Positions 34,249-43,789 are shown, counted from the first letter of the stretch. The stretch: DNA of 64,000 nt from Bryobacteraceae bacterium (GCA_019752335.1 JAIEMJ010000011.1:186001-250000), one strand, 5' to 3'. Made by a program: numbers and translations. Notes: generated by a model not told the origin, from the letters alone.

Positions 34249-37056
34249 ATGTCCCCACAGCGTTGTCTGTTGGTTCTTGCCGCCTGCGCGTTTCTGCGCG
34301 GGCAGGAAACCGTTCATCACGCGAGCGTCAGCGGTCGCGTCCTGGACGAAAGTGGCGCCGTCATCGCCGGCGCCAAGGTCACCGTGCGCGGCACGGAGAC
34401 GAATTTATTGCGCGAAAGCCTCACCGATAGCGAAGGCCGTTTTCGCTTCGCCTATTTGAAGATCGGCCCCAGCGAGATTCGCGTCAGCCGCCCTGGCTTT
34501 GCCGATTCCGCACGCGCCCTGACGCTCAGCGCCGGCGGTGCTTATGAACTTTCGTTTTCGCTGAAGGTCGGCGGCGCCGAAGCCACCGTGACGGTAGAAA
34601 GTGAAGCCTCTTTGCTCCAAGGCGCCCGCAGCCAGGTCGCCGGCACCGTCAGCGAGGCGGAAGTCCGCGCGTTACCGCTGAATGGCCGCAGTTTTTTGGA
34701 CCTGGCCTTGTTAGTTCCCGGCGTCTCCCCCACCAACACCGGCAGTAACCAACTCTTCGCCGAAACCTCCGCTGTCCCCGGCCAAGGCATCTCCGTGGGT
34801 AGCCAACGCAATTTCTCGAATAACTTCGTCGTCGACGGACTCTCCGCCAACGACGACGCCGCCGGACTTAGCGGCGTCTTCTACGGTCTCGACACCGTAC
34901 AGGAGTTTCAAGTCGTCACGTCCGGCGCCCAAGCCGAACTCGGCCGCGCCCTCGGCGGCTTTATCAACGTCGTTACCAAAAGCGGCACCAACTCTCTACG
35001 TGGCGACCTCTACGGCTACTTCCGCAATCAACGCCTCAACGCCGCCAATCCCCTCTCGAATAACAAGCTGCCCTCCACCCAGGCGCAGTACGGAGCCAGC
35101 CTCGGCGGACCCCTGAAACGCGACCGCAACTTCTTCTTCACCAACTTCGAGCAACGGCAACTCAACCAAAGCGGTCTTGTCACCATCACCCCGGCCAACC
35201 TCGCCGCGATCAACTCGCGGCTGGATTCCGTCGGGTTCGCTGGCTTAAGACCCACGACCGGCATTTACCCGAATCCCGTGCATCTCACCAATGTCCTCGC
35301 CAAGGTAGACCACCAATTCAGCGCGCGAGACCAGTTCAGCGTCCGCTATAGCCTCTATAATTCCGGCAGCCGTAACTCCCGCGGCGCTGGCGCCCTCAGC
35401 GCCGCCAGCGCTTCCTCCGGCCTCGACAATACTGACCACACCATCGCCATGAGTAACATCCGCACGCTCTCCGCCCGCACGGTTAACGAAACCCGCGGAC
35501 AATACACCCACAGCGACTTAATCGCCCTCCCGACGGACGTCGCCGGCCCCGCCGTCTCCATCTCGGGCATTGCCACTTTCGGCCGCCTCTCCGGCTCTCC
35601 CGCCGCCCGCCTCAATCACCTGACGGAAATCGTCAATAACCTTTCTCATCAAGCCGGCGGCCACGCCATTCGCGTCGGCGGCAGCTTCCTCTATAACGAC
35701 ACCACCATCACCTTCCCGCGTTCCGTAAAGGGCAGTTACGCATTTTCTTCCCTCGCCAATTTCTTGAGCGGCACTTACAATAACCTCGGCTTCACCCAAA
35801 CCTTCGGCAACACCGTCGTACCCCAAACGAATCCCAACGCCGGCATCTATCTTCAGGACGAATGGAAAGTGCGCCCCTCGCTCACGCTGAACGCCGGCCT
35901 CCGCTACGACTTACAATTCCTCCAGACCATCCGCACGGACCGCAATAACGTTTCGCCCCGCGCCGGCTTCGCCTGGTCGCCCTTCGCTTCGCGCCGCACC
36001 GTAGTTCGTGGCGGCTTCGGCCTTTACTATGACCGTATCCCTCTCCGTGCCCTGGCCAACGCGCTCCTCTCCAGCGGCAACACCACCACCCTGAATAGCC
36101 AAAGCCAAATCAGCCTCAGCCTTTCGCCCACCCAGGCCGGCGCGCCCGTTTTTCCGAACATCCTCACCGCGCCCCTCACCGCTGGCCTGGTCAATTTCAC
36201 CACCATGGATCCGCGCATGCAAAACGCTTACTCCACCCAAGGGAGCCTCGAAATCGAACACCAGCTCGGGGCGCGCAGTTCTTTCACCGTCGGTTATCAG
36301 TACTTACGCGGAATTCGCCTCATCGTTGCGATGAATCAGAACGTCCCCACCTGTGTCGCCGCCGGCGCCAACAACGGCTGCCGTCCAAATCCGAATTACG
36401 CCAACAACAGCCAGTACCGCTCGCAAGCCGACTCCAATTACCACGGCCTACATATTTCTTTCCAGCAGCGCCCCATCCGCTTCGGTAGCTACCGGATCTC
36501 CTACGCTTTTTCTAAGTCGCTCAACAACGTCGGAGAATTCTTCTTCAGCTCTCCCATCGATCCCACAAACCTCTGGCGCGACTATGCCCGCTCGGACGAC
36601 GATCAACGCCATCGGATCACCGTCAACGGCGCCTTGAACTCGCCCACCGGACCGGCCCGCGGAGCCTGGCAACAGTTGACCCACGGCTACCAACTCAGTG
36701 GCTTCCTCCAGTACTACTCCGCGCTTCCCTTAAACCTGACCACCGGCGTAACGACCATCCAAGGCACCGCCGCCCGCCCCCTGCTCAACGGCGACTTCAT
36801 CAGCCGCAACGCGGGCATCGGCAACGACTTCTTCAGCATCAACGCCCGCGCCAGCCGTACCTTCTCCCTCGGCGAGCGAGTCCATTTGGAAGCTCTAGCC
36901 GAAGCCTTCAACTTACTCAACCATCGCAATAACCTCACCCGCAACGGTGTCTTCGGCCCGGGCGCTTACCCGTCGTCGCCGTCACCCACCTTCTCCCAAG
37001 TCACCGCCGTGCAGGATCCGCGCGGCGTACAATTAGCCTTACGCTTCCGCTTCTAA
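34249..37056 (+). CDS. Oar-like TonB-dependent outer-membrane receptor (second)
   Basis: The 935-aa protein starts after an AAGGAGAGG ribosome-binding site at 34249. It has a signal peptide and a regulatory-like Ig domain (HHASVSGRVLDESGAVIAGAKVTVRGTETN). The plug has LPLNGRSFLDLALLVPGV and NFVVDGLSANDDA, and the barrel ends in RGVQLALRFRF. Shorter than the other two Oar-like proteins here. Its position between the small Cys/His/Met protein and a CxCCH propeller (13 bases downstream) makes metal or metallophore uptake a reasonable hypothesis. Confidence 0.93.
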   Translation: MSPQRCLLVLAACAFLRGQETVHHASVSGRVLDESGAVIAGAKVTVRGTETNLLRESLTDSEGRFRFAYLKIGPSEIRVSRPGFADSARALTLSAGGAYELSFSLKVGGAEATVTVESEASLLQGARSQVAGTVSEAEVRALPLNGRSFLDLALLVPGVSPTNTGSNQLFAETSAVPGQGISVGSQRNFSNNFVVDGLSANDDAAGLSGVFYGLDTVQEFQVVTSGAQAELGRALGGFINVVTKSGTNSLRGDLYGYFRNQRLNAANPLSNNKLPSTQAQYGASLGGPLKRDRNFFFTNFEQRQLNQSGLVTITPANLAAINSRLDSVGFAGLRPTTGIYPNPVHLTNVLAKVDHQFSARDQFSVRYSLYNSGSRNSRGAGALSAASASSGLDNTDHTIAMSNIRTLSARTVNETRGQYTHSDLIALPTDVAGPAVSISGIATFGRLSGSPAARLNHLTEIVNNLSHQAGGHAIRVGGSFLYNDTTITFPRSVKGSYAFSSLANFLSGTYNNLGFTQTFGNTVVPQTNPNAGIYLQDEWKVRPSLTLNAGLRYDLQFLQTIRTDRNNVSPRAGFAWSPFASRRTVVRGGFGLYYDRIPLRALANALLSSGNTTTLNSQSQISLSLSPTQAGAPVFPNILTAPLTAGLVNFTTMDPRMQNAYSTQGSLEIEHQLGARSSFTVGYQYLRGIRLIVAMNQNVPTCVAAGANNGCRPNPNYANNSQYRSQADSNYHGLHISFQQRPIRFGSYRISYAFSKSLNNVGEFFFSSPIDPTNLWRDYARSDDDQRHRITVNGALNSPTGPARGAWQQLTHGYQLSGFLQYYSALPLNLTTGVTTIQGTAARPLLNGDFISRNAGIGNDFFSINARASRTFSLGERVHLEALAEAFNLLNHRNNLTRNGVFGPGAYPSSPSPTFSQVTAVQDPRGVQLALRFRF

Positions 37057-37069
37057 AGGTAAACCTCCG

Positions 37070-38113
37070 ATGTTACTTCCCCTACTACTTCTTGCTGCCC
37101 GGCTCGATCCCGCGAACACGGCGATCCCTTACCGTCAACCACAATTAGCCGCCGCGCATGGCCAGGTGGCCATGACCTTCGGCGCCGGCTCCGCCATTTA
37201 CTACGCCGCCTCAAAAGATCAGGGCCGCACGTTCGGTGCCCCAGTGAAAGTGGCCGACGTCGGCGCCGTAGCCCTGGGCCGCCATCGCGGACCCCGCCTC
37301 GCCATCCTCAAACATTCGCTGGTAATCAGCGCCATCGTCGCCGACCGCCCCGCCAACCTGCCCGTCACCGGCAACCTAAAGGCTTGGCGCTCGCAAGACG
37401 GCGGCGCCACCTGGCAAGCCGGACCCGCCATCAACGACGTCCCCGCCGCCGCCCGCGAAGGCCTGCACGCCATGGCCGCCGCCCCCGACGGCACCCTCTT
37501 CGCCGCCTGGCTCGACCTCCGCGACAAAGGCACCCGCCTCTACGGCTCACGCTCCACCGACGGTGGCGCCACTTGGCGTAAGAACGTCCTGCTCTACGAA
37601 TCGCCCGGCGGCACCATCTGCCAGTGCTGCCATCCCTCGCTCGCCTTCGATGAGCGCGGCAAACTCTACGCCATGTGGCGCAACGCCCTCGACGGCTCCC
37701 GCGACCTCTACCTCACCTCTTCCACCGACGGCGAGCACTTTGTCCCCGCCCAAAAGCTCGGCGCCGGTACCTGGAAACTCAATGCCTGCCCCATGGATGG
37801 TGGAGCCTTCTCCGTAAACCAAGGTCAAATCACGTCCGCCTGGCGCCGCGATAAAACAGTTTATCTGGCCACCGGTAATCAACCAGAGCGCGAAATTGGC
37901 CTCGGGAAAGACGTCAGCCTCGCGCAAGGCCAACGCGGCACTTACTTAGCCTGGACCCAAGAATCTTCCCTGCAAGTACTCACTCCCGCCGACAAGGCTC
38001 CCCAAGTCCTTGCCGCCGCCGGCGCCTTTGTCCACTTAGTCAAACTACCCGACGGCGCCGTCCTCGCCGCCTGGGAGTCAAACGGCGCCATCGAGACCAA
38101 ACGGCTCGACTAG
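37070..38113 (+). CDS. Secreted BNR/sialidase-like propeller with CxCCH and CPMD motifs
   Basis: The 347-aa protein starts MLLPLLLLAARLDPAN, a short signal peptide, and carries Asp-box repeats SKDQGRTF, SQDGGATW, STDGGATW and STDGEHF. Between blades it has GTICQCCHPS (Cys184, Cys186, Cys187, His188) and NACPMDGG (Cys240, Met242), unusual for sialidases and well placed to bind a soft metal. It is co-oriented with and 13 bases after the receptor. Ribosome-binding sequence AAAGGTAA is present. Enzyme activity is doubtful; metal binding is an inference from residues and neighbours. Confidence 0.83.
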   Translation: MLLPLLLLAARLDPANTAIPYRQPQLAAAHGQVAMTFGAGSAIYYAASKDQGRTFGAPVKVADVGAVALGRHRGPRLAILKHSLVISAIVADRPANLPVTGNLKAWRSQDGGATWQAGPAINDVPAAAREGLHAMAAAPDGTLFAAWLDLRDKGTRLYGSRSTDGGATWRKNVLLYESPGGTICQCCHPSLAFDERGKLYAMWRNALDGSRDLYLTSSTDGEHFVPAQKLGAGTWKLNACPMDGGAFSVNQGQITSAWRRDKTVYLATGNQPEREIGLGKDVSLAQGQRGTYLAWTQESSLQVLTPADKAPQVLAAAGAFVHLVKLPDGAVLAAWESNGAIETKRLD

Positions 38114-38161
38114 CCCGCCGCGTCAGAGCGCAGAAACAATGAGTCCCGCGCGGTTTCTGGT

Positions 38162-38299
38162 CCCTTAACGAACCCTGACCGTAAGGGAGGGGATGGCCTC
38201 GCAAGCCCCGTCGGTCAAAGAGTCTGATAAATCAGCTGCACACAAAAACATGCTCCCAGGCCAAGCATCCCCTCCCTTACGGTCGGGGTTCGTTAAGGG
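38162..38299. repeat. 138-bp inverted-repeat element (MITE/REP-type)
   Basis: Arms of 34 bases at 38162-38195 and 38266-38299 are reverse complements at 33 of 34 positions, separated by 70 bases. It fills the gap between two convergent genes. A shorter inner pairing (GGCCT at 38195-38199 with AGGCC at 38258-38262) extends the stem imperfectly. No coding capacity. A related fragment (GTCAGGGAGGGGAT) occurs near 55854, suggesting a dispersed family. Confidence 0.8.
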
Positions 38300-38349
38300 C
38301 ACGTCTGCCGATTTTTTCTAAGCCCCTCTGCGGTGGGAAGAGACACTAA

Positions 38350-39564
38350 TTACCAATAACGACGCAAGTCAATCAAGTACATCTGCCGTCCCCCGGCATG
38401 CGGCGAATCAATGCAGACCTTCATCCCGTCGGGCGAAGACCGCGGATGCGTATCGCATCGCCACTCCCCCGTATACTCGGTGGGCGAATGGAAATCGCCC
38501 AACGCGCGCCGCTCGTTCGTTTCCGGGTTGTAGAGATAAACGTGCTGCAAACGGGTGGCATCCGGGTAAGTATCGTTCAGAATCCACTTACCCGGCGCCA
38601 GGTAAGTATTGTGCCCATTCACCGTCATCACGTCCGGCCCGATCGGCGTCACCTGATCGGTTTGATCTTCGTAAAGGTAAAAACGTTGCTTGCCCAACGA
38701 CGGGTGCCAGGCAAACGCCGCGATGTGCTTCGCGTCGCGCCAAATGAAGTGCGACGTCTGCCCGTAAGGATCCAACACATACGGCTGAGTACCGTCGGCG
38801 TTCATCGTGAACAGACGCGTCGCAAAACCTTGCTTCTCCTTGGGCCCCCGCCAGCGATGCAGAAAGATAAAACGGCGATTGTCCGGCGAAATCAGTAAGT
38901 GGTTAAACCAATGCTTGCTCACACTCCACGGTGAGTAACTCCAGTCGCCCTTCGGCTGCGGCACGTCCAGCGCGTCAGCGACAGAAAACAGCAGCTTACT
39001 CTGGCCCGTAGCCAAATCCACCCGCCAGATGCCCGCGTCCTTCGGCGCCGCCTGGTTCACGTTCGGATCCGGCACCCCGGCGTAACCGTAGCCGGGGCGC
39101 GTGTGATTCAAGCGCCGGAAGTCCGTCGTGATCGCCCACGGCGCGCGATTCGCCAAAGCGTAAATCGGCGAATCGAGCACGCGCTCCCGGCCCGTACCCA
39201 CGTGATGAATCACGCTGACGAAGCGGCCCTCGCGCCGGTCGTTCCAAATCACCTCGTCGCGCGACCCCGGCAGCCACTGCAGCATGCACCCCTGCTGCCA
39301 GTTCCACGCCCGCGTCGTGCCAAGTTCGCGCCACTTGTCCTGCCGCTCCGTGTCGATCACGCCCACCCGGATCGTGTCCTCGGCCCGCGGGGACCGGTGT
39401 TCGAAATCCACCTCCATACCCAGGCAATGGCGCGATGTGGAGTCGAATTGCAGTTTGTCGTAATAGCCGAACCAGTGAAACTTGGGGCCGCGCGTAATCG
39501 GCCTGACGGGCGGCAAGGCCTTTCCCTGCAACATCAGGCTGGCTAAAAGCTCTCGTCGGCGCAT
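38350..39564 (-). CDS. Secreted TolB/oligogalacturonide-lyase-like beta-propeller protein
   Basis: The 404-aa protein begins MRRRELLASLMLQGKALPP, a short Tat-like leader. The start at 39564 is supported by TACAAT ending 5 bases upstream. It has propeller segments with GPKFHWFGYYDKLQFD, LLISPDNRRFIFLHRW and HPRSSPDGMKVCIDSPHAGGRQMYLIDL. The layout resembles oligogalacturonide-lyase-type seven-bladed propellers, but catalytic residues were not assigned. It ends 51 bases from the 138-bp inverted repeat. Function uncertain; likely extracytoplasmic glycan processing. Confidence 0.75.
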   Translation of the reverse strand: MRRRELLASLMLQGKALPPVRPITRGPKFHWFGYYDKLQFDSTSRHCLGMEVDFEHRSPRAEDTIRVGVIDTERQDKWRELGTTRAWNWQQGCMLQWLPGSRDEVIWNDRREGRFVSVIHHVGTGRERVLDSPIYALANRAPWAITTDFRRLNHTRPGYGYAGVPDPNVNQAAPKDAGIWRVDLATGQSKLLFSVADALDVPQPKGDWSYSPWSVSKHWFNHLLISPDNRRFIFLHRWRGPKEKQGFATRLFTMNADGTQPYVLDPYGQTSHFIWRDAKHIAAFAWHPSLGKQRFYLYEDQTDQVTPIGPDVMTVNGHNTYLAPGKWILNDTYPDATRLQHVYLYNPETNERRALGDFHSPTEYTGEWRCDTHPRSSPDGMKVCIDSPHAGGRQMYLIDLRRYW

Positions 39565-39569
39565 GCCTG

Positions 39570-39575
39570 ATTGTA
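39570..39575 (-). promoter_or_regulatory. -10 hexamer TACAAT
   Basis: TACAAT on the minus strand ends 5 bases before the ATG at 39564. Confidence 0.5.
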
Positions 39576-39580
39576 GCCGC

Positions 39581-39600
39581 TTCCCCGCCATTGCGGGGGA
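39581..39600. repeat. Hairpin upstream of RAYT 1
   Basis: TTCCCCGC and GCGGGGGA pair over 8 bp (one G-T wobble) around the tetraloop CATT. It lies 22 bases before the conserved RAYT leader and with the 40353 hairpin brackets the transposase. Confidence 0.5.
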
Positions 39601-39622
39601 TCACCCCACATCAGCGACTTAG

Positions 39623-39664
39623 AAATAAATGAGAATAATCGCCCCGAAATCTCACTATTCAGTG
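39623..39664 (+). promoter_or_regulatory. Conserved RAYT leader, copy 1
   Basis: AAATAAATGAGAAT (39623-39636), 16 unconserved bases, then CACTATTCAGTG (39653-39664) touching the ATG of RAYT 1. The same two blocks with the same spacing precede RAYT 2. CACT and AGTG in the second block can pair. Confidence 0.75.
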
Positions 39665-40342
39665 ATGCCTCGCAAAGCTCGTTTCGCCCCACCCGGCTAC
39701 TGGATGCACATTGTCCAGCGCGGTCACCAACAGCAGCCGATCTTCCGCCACGACGATGACCGGTTAGCCTACCTCAACCTGCTCTCCAGCTACGCGCGGG
39801 ATCGCCAGGTTCAAATCCTCGGCTACACCCTCATGCCGGACCACGTCCACCTTGTCGCGCTTGGCAAGTACCCTCACGCCATCGCCGAATGGATGCGTTG
39901 CCTAAACGGCCATTACGGCCAGCGGCTCCAAGGCAAGCTCGGCCACGCCGGCCGCTTCTGGCAGGAGCGCTTCTTTTCCTGCACCGTGGACGAACGCCAC
40001 CTCCGTTCCGTTCTTCGCTACGTCGAGCAGAACCCCGTCCGCGCCGGACTACTGGCTGACGCCGTGCAATACCCCTGGTCCTCCGCGGCGGCACACACCG
40101 GACCGCTACGTTGCCCGGGCCTGCTCAACCATGACGAGTTCGCGCGCCGCTTCACCCCCAGCGAATGGCGACTGGCGCTGATGTATCCGCAGGCGAAGCA
40201 CGAAGTGGAAGCCATCCAGCAAGCCACCCGCAGCGGTATGCCGCTCGGTACGCCGGAATTCCTGGCCCACCTCGAAGCGGAGTTCGACGTCGTCCTGCCC
40301 CGGCAGCCCTCGCCAGCGCGCGCCAGGGCCGCCAGCGCCTAG
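39665..40342 (+). CDS. REP-associated tyrosine transposase (RAYT 1), Y1_Tnp family
   Basis: The 225-aa protein begins MPRKARFAPPGYWMHIVQRG. It has the HUH motif DHVHLVAL (His60, His62) and the catalytic Tyr in LRYVEQNPVRAGLL (about Tyr119), followed by WSSAAAHTG, which is characteristic of RAYTs. These are single-copy, domesticated relatives of IS200/IS605 transposases that act on REP hairpins. The start at 39665 fits the family N-terminus and immediately follows the conserved leader. A REP-like hairpin begins 11 bases after its stop codon. Confidence 0.93.
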   Translation: MPRKARFAPPGYWMHIVQRGHQQQPIFRHDDDRLAYLNLLSSYARDRQVQILGYTLMPDHVHLVALGKYPHAIAEWMRCLNGHYGQRLQGKLGHAGRFWQERFFSCTVDERHLRSVLRYVEQNPVRAGLLADAVQYPWSSAAAHTGPLRCPGLLNHDEFARRFTPSEWRLALMYPQAKHEVEAIQQATRSGMPLGTPEFLAHLEAEFDVVLPRQPSPARARAASA

Positions 40343-40352
40343 AACGCTCGTA

Positions 40353-40374
40353 GGACCGGCCTCCCGGCCTGTCC
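40353..40374. repeat. REP-like hairpin downstream of RAYT 1
   Basis: A 22-base palindrome with 9-base arms GGACCGGCC and GGCCTGTCC (one mismatch) and loop TCCC, preceded by TA. Same length and layout as the hairpins at 44821 and 44860. A direct repeat AGAACGCT flanks it (40341-40348 and 40381-40388). Confidence 0.75.
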
Positions 40375-40411
40375 AAATGCAGAACGCTGGTCCAACCTTT
40401 TCAACGGCCTC

Positions 40412-43400
40412 CTAGAAGTTATACTTCTGGCCAAACTGAATCCGCCGAGGGTCGTCGGCCACCGTAATACGTCCCACCGCCGGCGTACCCAGCCCCGCCG
40501 CCGGTGGGCCGAAGTTCGCGTGGTTCAAAAAGTTGAAGCTCTCAAAGCGGAACTGGAGCGCATGGCCTTCAAACGGCATCCGGAACGTGCGCGAGATCAT
40601 CATGTCGATATTCTGACGCCCCGGCCCGACAATCACGTTGCGGCCGACATTCGCGATCGTCCCCGGCGCCGCGGGCACCGCAAACGTCGTATCGAACCAG
40701 CGGTCAATCGTCCGCTCACTGCTGGGCAAGTTCGGATTCCGCACCCAGTCGCCGCGCACCGCGCCACCCAGGTTCTGATTGTTCACGTTGATCGAATTCG
40801 AAATCGGCAGCCCGGTGAGCAGCGAAACGATGCCGCCAATCTGCCAACCGCCGAGTACCCATTTGGCCGGTCCCGTCATTTTGCCGGTCGGCACTTCATA
40901 AACTCCGGAGAACGCGTAGCCAAACTTGCGATTCAACGTCGAAAGTCCGCGTTCCCGGCGTAAGTCATAGGGCGTCACCGCCCCAGGGCTGCCGTCGAGC
41001 AAGTCCTCATTACCGTAGTCCATATTGCGGGACCAGGTAAACGAGCTCAAGAAAGTAAAGCCCTTCGAAAAACGCTTCTCCGCCTTCACCGTCAACGCGT
41101 GATAGACGGAATTCAGCGAGTTTTCGTGATAATTCACGGCGCTAAACTGCGGCAGGATTAGCCGCTGATTAGCGGCCACCGTCGCCGACGGAGTCATCGG
41201 CTGGTTGATGTTTCGCACGGCGTGTAAGTTGGTGCCCTTCGTTCCCTGATACCCAATCGTCACTAGCGTATCCAGCGGCAGCGTCCGCTGCACGTCGAAG
41301 AACCACTGCGACGCATACAGCGTACCGCGGAAGTCCGGAAACACGAAGACGCTGGCGCCGCGCAGAAGTTGCGTATTGCTGAACGCCGGGAAGCCATCGC
41401 GCACAAAAACATTGGCCTGCTCGAAATTCGTTTGGATCGCAATATCCTGCGAACGCGGCGGACCGGAGCGGAAGTTCGCGCCTTCCGTGGAAAGGCTATT
41501 CGGCTCGCCGTAAAATATGCCCGCGCCCGAGCGAATCACCGTCTTTGCGTTCAGTTGATACGCCAAGCCCAGCCGCGGCGCAAAGTTATTGCGGTCGTTC
41601 TTGCAACCGCAGTCCGAGTCGCTGGTGGGGAAGACGATGCGGTCTTCCGCCAACAAGTACTTGCCCACCGACTGCTTCGCCGCATTCGGGAACGTGCCCT
41701 TCGGGAACATCTCCCAACGCACACCCACATTCAGTGTCAAGCGCGAATTCACCTTCCAATCGTCCTGCACAAACGCTCCGTAGTAGGGCGCAACAATATT
41801 CTCTCCTTGATTGTTGCCATAATTGCCGCCCGACACCCATCCCAGCACCATGTCGGCTAACCCGTTGCCGGAACTGCCGCGGCTCGCGCCGTTATTCGGC
41901 TGCTGCGAAGTAAATTGGCCACTAAAGGAAAACTGTCCCCGCCGGTAGCGCGCGGCGTTACGGAATACGTTCAGCCGGCGATATTCGCCGCCGAATTTCA
42001 CCGTGTGTTTGCCCTTCTGCCACAGCATCGAATTCGTAATCATCCGATTATCGAGATTATTGAAATTTGGCCAAAACGCCCGCGGACCCAACTCCGTGAA
42101 ACCAGCCGGGCTGAACAAACTAAACCCGTAATCTTGGCCGTCGCCAAAACTATCGCCCGGCGCATTCTTGATCCCGAATTTCTTATTCAGGTTCTCCGTA
42201 AACGGAATATCGAACTTCGTGTCGAATTTCGAATAGCCGAAACGCAACTCGTTGAACAGCGTAGTACCCAAGGTGCTGGAAAGGCTCGCGACCAGGTTGT
42301 GCCCCTGTAAGTCGACGGTCTGTCCGCCCCCACCCGTCGCCGGCGCCGGCAGTGAGCCATTTTCGTTGCGGAACTGATCGCGGCGCGAGTACCGCGCAAA
42401 GAAACGCTGATTGGCGGAGAAGTTATGGTCGCCGCGGAAATCGTATTGGTTGGCGTTGTCGGAATCTTTCGGTGAATAGAAGTAATTATTCGGCGCGTTA
42501 TCCAACCCCGCGACATTTGAAGCGGGCGATAGATTCAGAATCTGCCGCGCCACCGGATCCACCCGCGACTCCGGAATCCGATTGCCGGCAAAAGGCAGCC
42601 GCGTAGCGGCGGCGCCCGTGCCCGCCAGCGTCAGCGGGTCGAAGATGTTGCGCCGCACGGCGGGCTGCGCCGAGAAGTCCAGCCGCTCCACGATGTCGCG
42701 GCTGGCCACGGAACTCGTGAAGGTCTGCCCCCGCCGGATCCGCGTGCCCTGATAGCTACCAAAGAAGAAGGTCCGGTTCTTGATGATCCGCCCGCCCAAC
42801 GTCGCACCAAATTGATTCTGCTGGTAAAGCGGCTTCTTCGCCCCATTCCGATTCGCAAAGAAATTGGCGGCGTCCAGCTTCTGGTTGCGCAGAAATTCAT
42901 AGGCCGACCCATGCAGTTCATTGGTCCCGCTCTTCGTATTCACCAGAATCTTCGCCCCGGCGCGATAGCCATATTCCGCGCTCATGTTGTTCGTCACCAC
43001 TTTAAATTCGCTCACCGCGTCCACCGGCGGCTTCACCGCCTGCGCCTCAAAGCCCAGCGGACCGCCCGACGTCCGCGAGCTATTGTCGTTGCCATCCAGC
43101 AGGACGTTGTTCTGCGCGATCTGCATCCCCACGGCTGCAAACGCGCCTTCGTCACGCGCCCGGCTGCCCGCTCCCGCGCCGCCGCCCGGCAGCACGCCGG
43201 CCGTAAACTGCGCCAATTGCAGATAATTCCGGCCGTTCAGCGGCATTTCCAGAATGCGCTTGCCATCGATCACCTGGCCCACCTCCGTGGTCTCCGTGTT
43301 CAACAGCACCGCCGACGCCGACACTTCCACCGCTTCCACCACGGTGCCGGGCTTCAGCGCGAAGTCCAACCGCGCGGTCTGGCCCACTTCGAGCTGTAAG

Positions 43401-43669
43401 CCTTTCAGCGCCTGCGTGGCGAACCCGGTAGCCTGGCATTCCACCTGATAGCGGCCCGCGTTCAACGACGGCGCGATGTACAGGCCCTGTGCATTGGTGG
43501 TGTAGCGCGTCGTCACCCCGGTACTCGTGTTGCTGATGACCACCGTCGCGTTCACCAGCACGGCGCCGGAGCCGTCCGTCACCGTCCCCTGAATTCCGGC
43601 GTTCTGCGCCAGCAATCCACTCGAGAGCAAAAACCAAAGTCCTAACCCATGTATACGCAACATCTTCAT
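40412..43669 (-). CDS. Oar-like TonB-dependent outer-membrane receptor (third)
   Basis: The 1085-aa protein has a signal peptide (MKMLRIHGLGLWFLLSSGLLAQ) and a regulatory-like domain (NAGIQGTVTDGSGAVLVNATVVISNTSTG). The plug has MPLNGRNYLQLAQFTAGVLPGG and NVLLDGNDNSS, and the long barrel ends in RRIQFGQKYNF. Two close ATG codons (43669, 43663) could start it; a CATGAT hexamer lies 7 bases before the first. It is divergent from the secreted protein at 43790 and has no obvious periplasmic partner gene, so the ligand cannot be guessed. Confidence 0.93.
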   Translation of the reverse strand: MKMLRIHGLGLWFLLSSGLLAQNAGIQGTVTDGSGAVLVNATVVISNTSTGVTTRYTTNAQGLYIAPSLNAGRYQVECQATGFATQALKGLQLEVGQTARLDFALKPGTVVEAVEVSASAVLLNTETTEVGQVIDGKRILEMPLNGRNYLQLAQFTAGVLPGGGAGAGSRARDEGAFAAVGMQIAQNNVLLDGNDNSSRTSGGPLGFEAQAVKPPVDAVSEFKVVTNNMSAEYGYRAGAKILVNTKSGTNELHGSAYEFLRNQKLDAANFFANRNGAKKPLYQQNQFGATLGGRIIKNRTFFFGSYQGTRIRRGQTFTSSVASRDIVERLDFSAQPAVRRNIFDPLTLAGTGAAATRLPFAGNRIPESRVDPVARQILNLSPASNVAGLDNAPNNYFYSPKDSDNANQYDFRGDHNFSANQRFFARYSRRDQFRNENGSLPAPATGGGGQTVDLQGHNLVASLSSTLGTTLFNELRFGYSKFDTKFDIPFTENLNKKFGIKNAPGDSFGDGQDYGFSLFSPAGFTELGPRAFWPNFNNLDNRMITNSMLWQKGKHTVKFGGEYRRLNVFRNAARYRRGQFSFSGQFTSQQPNNGASRGSSGNGLADMVLGWVSGGNYGNNQGENIVAPYYGAFVQDDWKVNSRLTLNVGVRWEMFPKGTFPNAAKQSVGKYLLAEDRIVFPTSDSDCGCKNDRNNFAPRLGLAYQLNAKTVIRSGAGIFYGEPNSLSTEGANFRSGPPRSQDIAIQTNFEQANVFVRDGFPAFSNTQLLRGASVFVFPDFRGTLYASQWFFDVQRTLPLDTLVTIGYQGTKGTNLHAVRNINQPMTPSATVAANQRLILPQFSAVNYHENSLNSVYHALTVKAEKRFSKGFTFLSSFTWSRNMDYGNEDLLDGSPGAVTPYDLRRERGLSTLNRKFGYAFSGVYEVPTGKMTGPAKWVLGGWQIGGIVSLLTGLPISNSINVNNQNLGGAVRGDWVRNPNLPSSERTIDRWFDTTFAVPAAPGTIANVGRNVIVGPGRQNIDMMISRTFRMPFEGHALQFRFESFNFLNHANFGPPAAGLGTPAVGRITVADDPRRIQFGQKYNF

Positions 43670-43710
43670 AGCTGTATCATGAATTTACTTCTTGCGGGGA
43701 AACTCTGGCC

Positions 43711-43716
43711 TAGAAT
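43711..43716 (+). promoter_or_regulatory. -10 hexamer TAGAAT of the DUF4412-like gene
   Basis: TAGAAT precedes a conventional leader of about 65 bases that contains AAGGAGG (43773-43779), in contrast to the leaderless promoters elsewhere in the window. Confidence 0.4.
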
Positions 43717-43789
43717 ACCGTTAGAGAAGCAGGGGCCCGGCGCCGTACGGGTTCCACGTTCGTCAACCACTCAAGGAGGAGTGCTTCCC

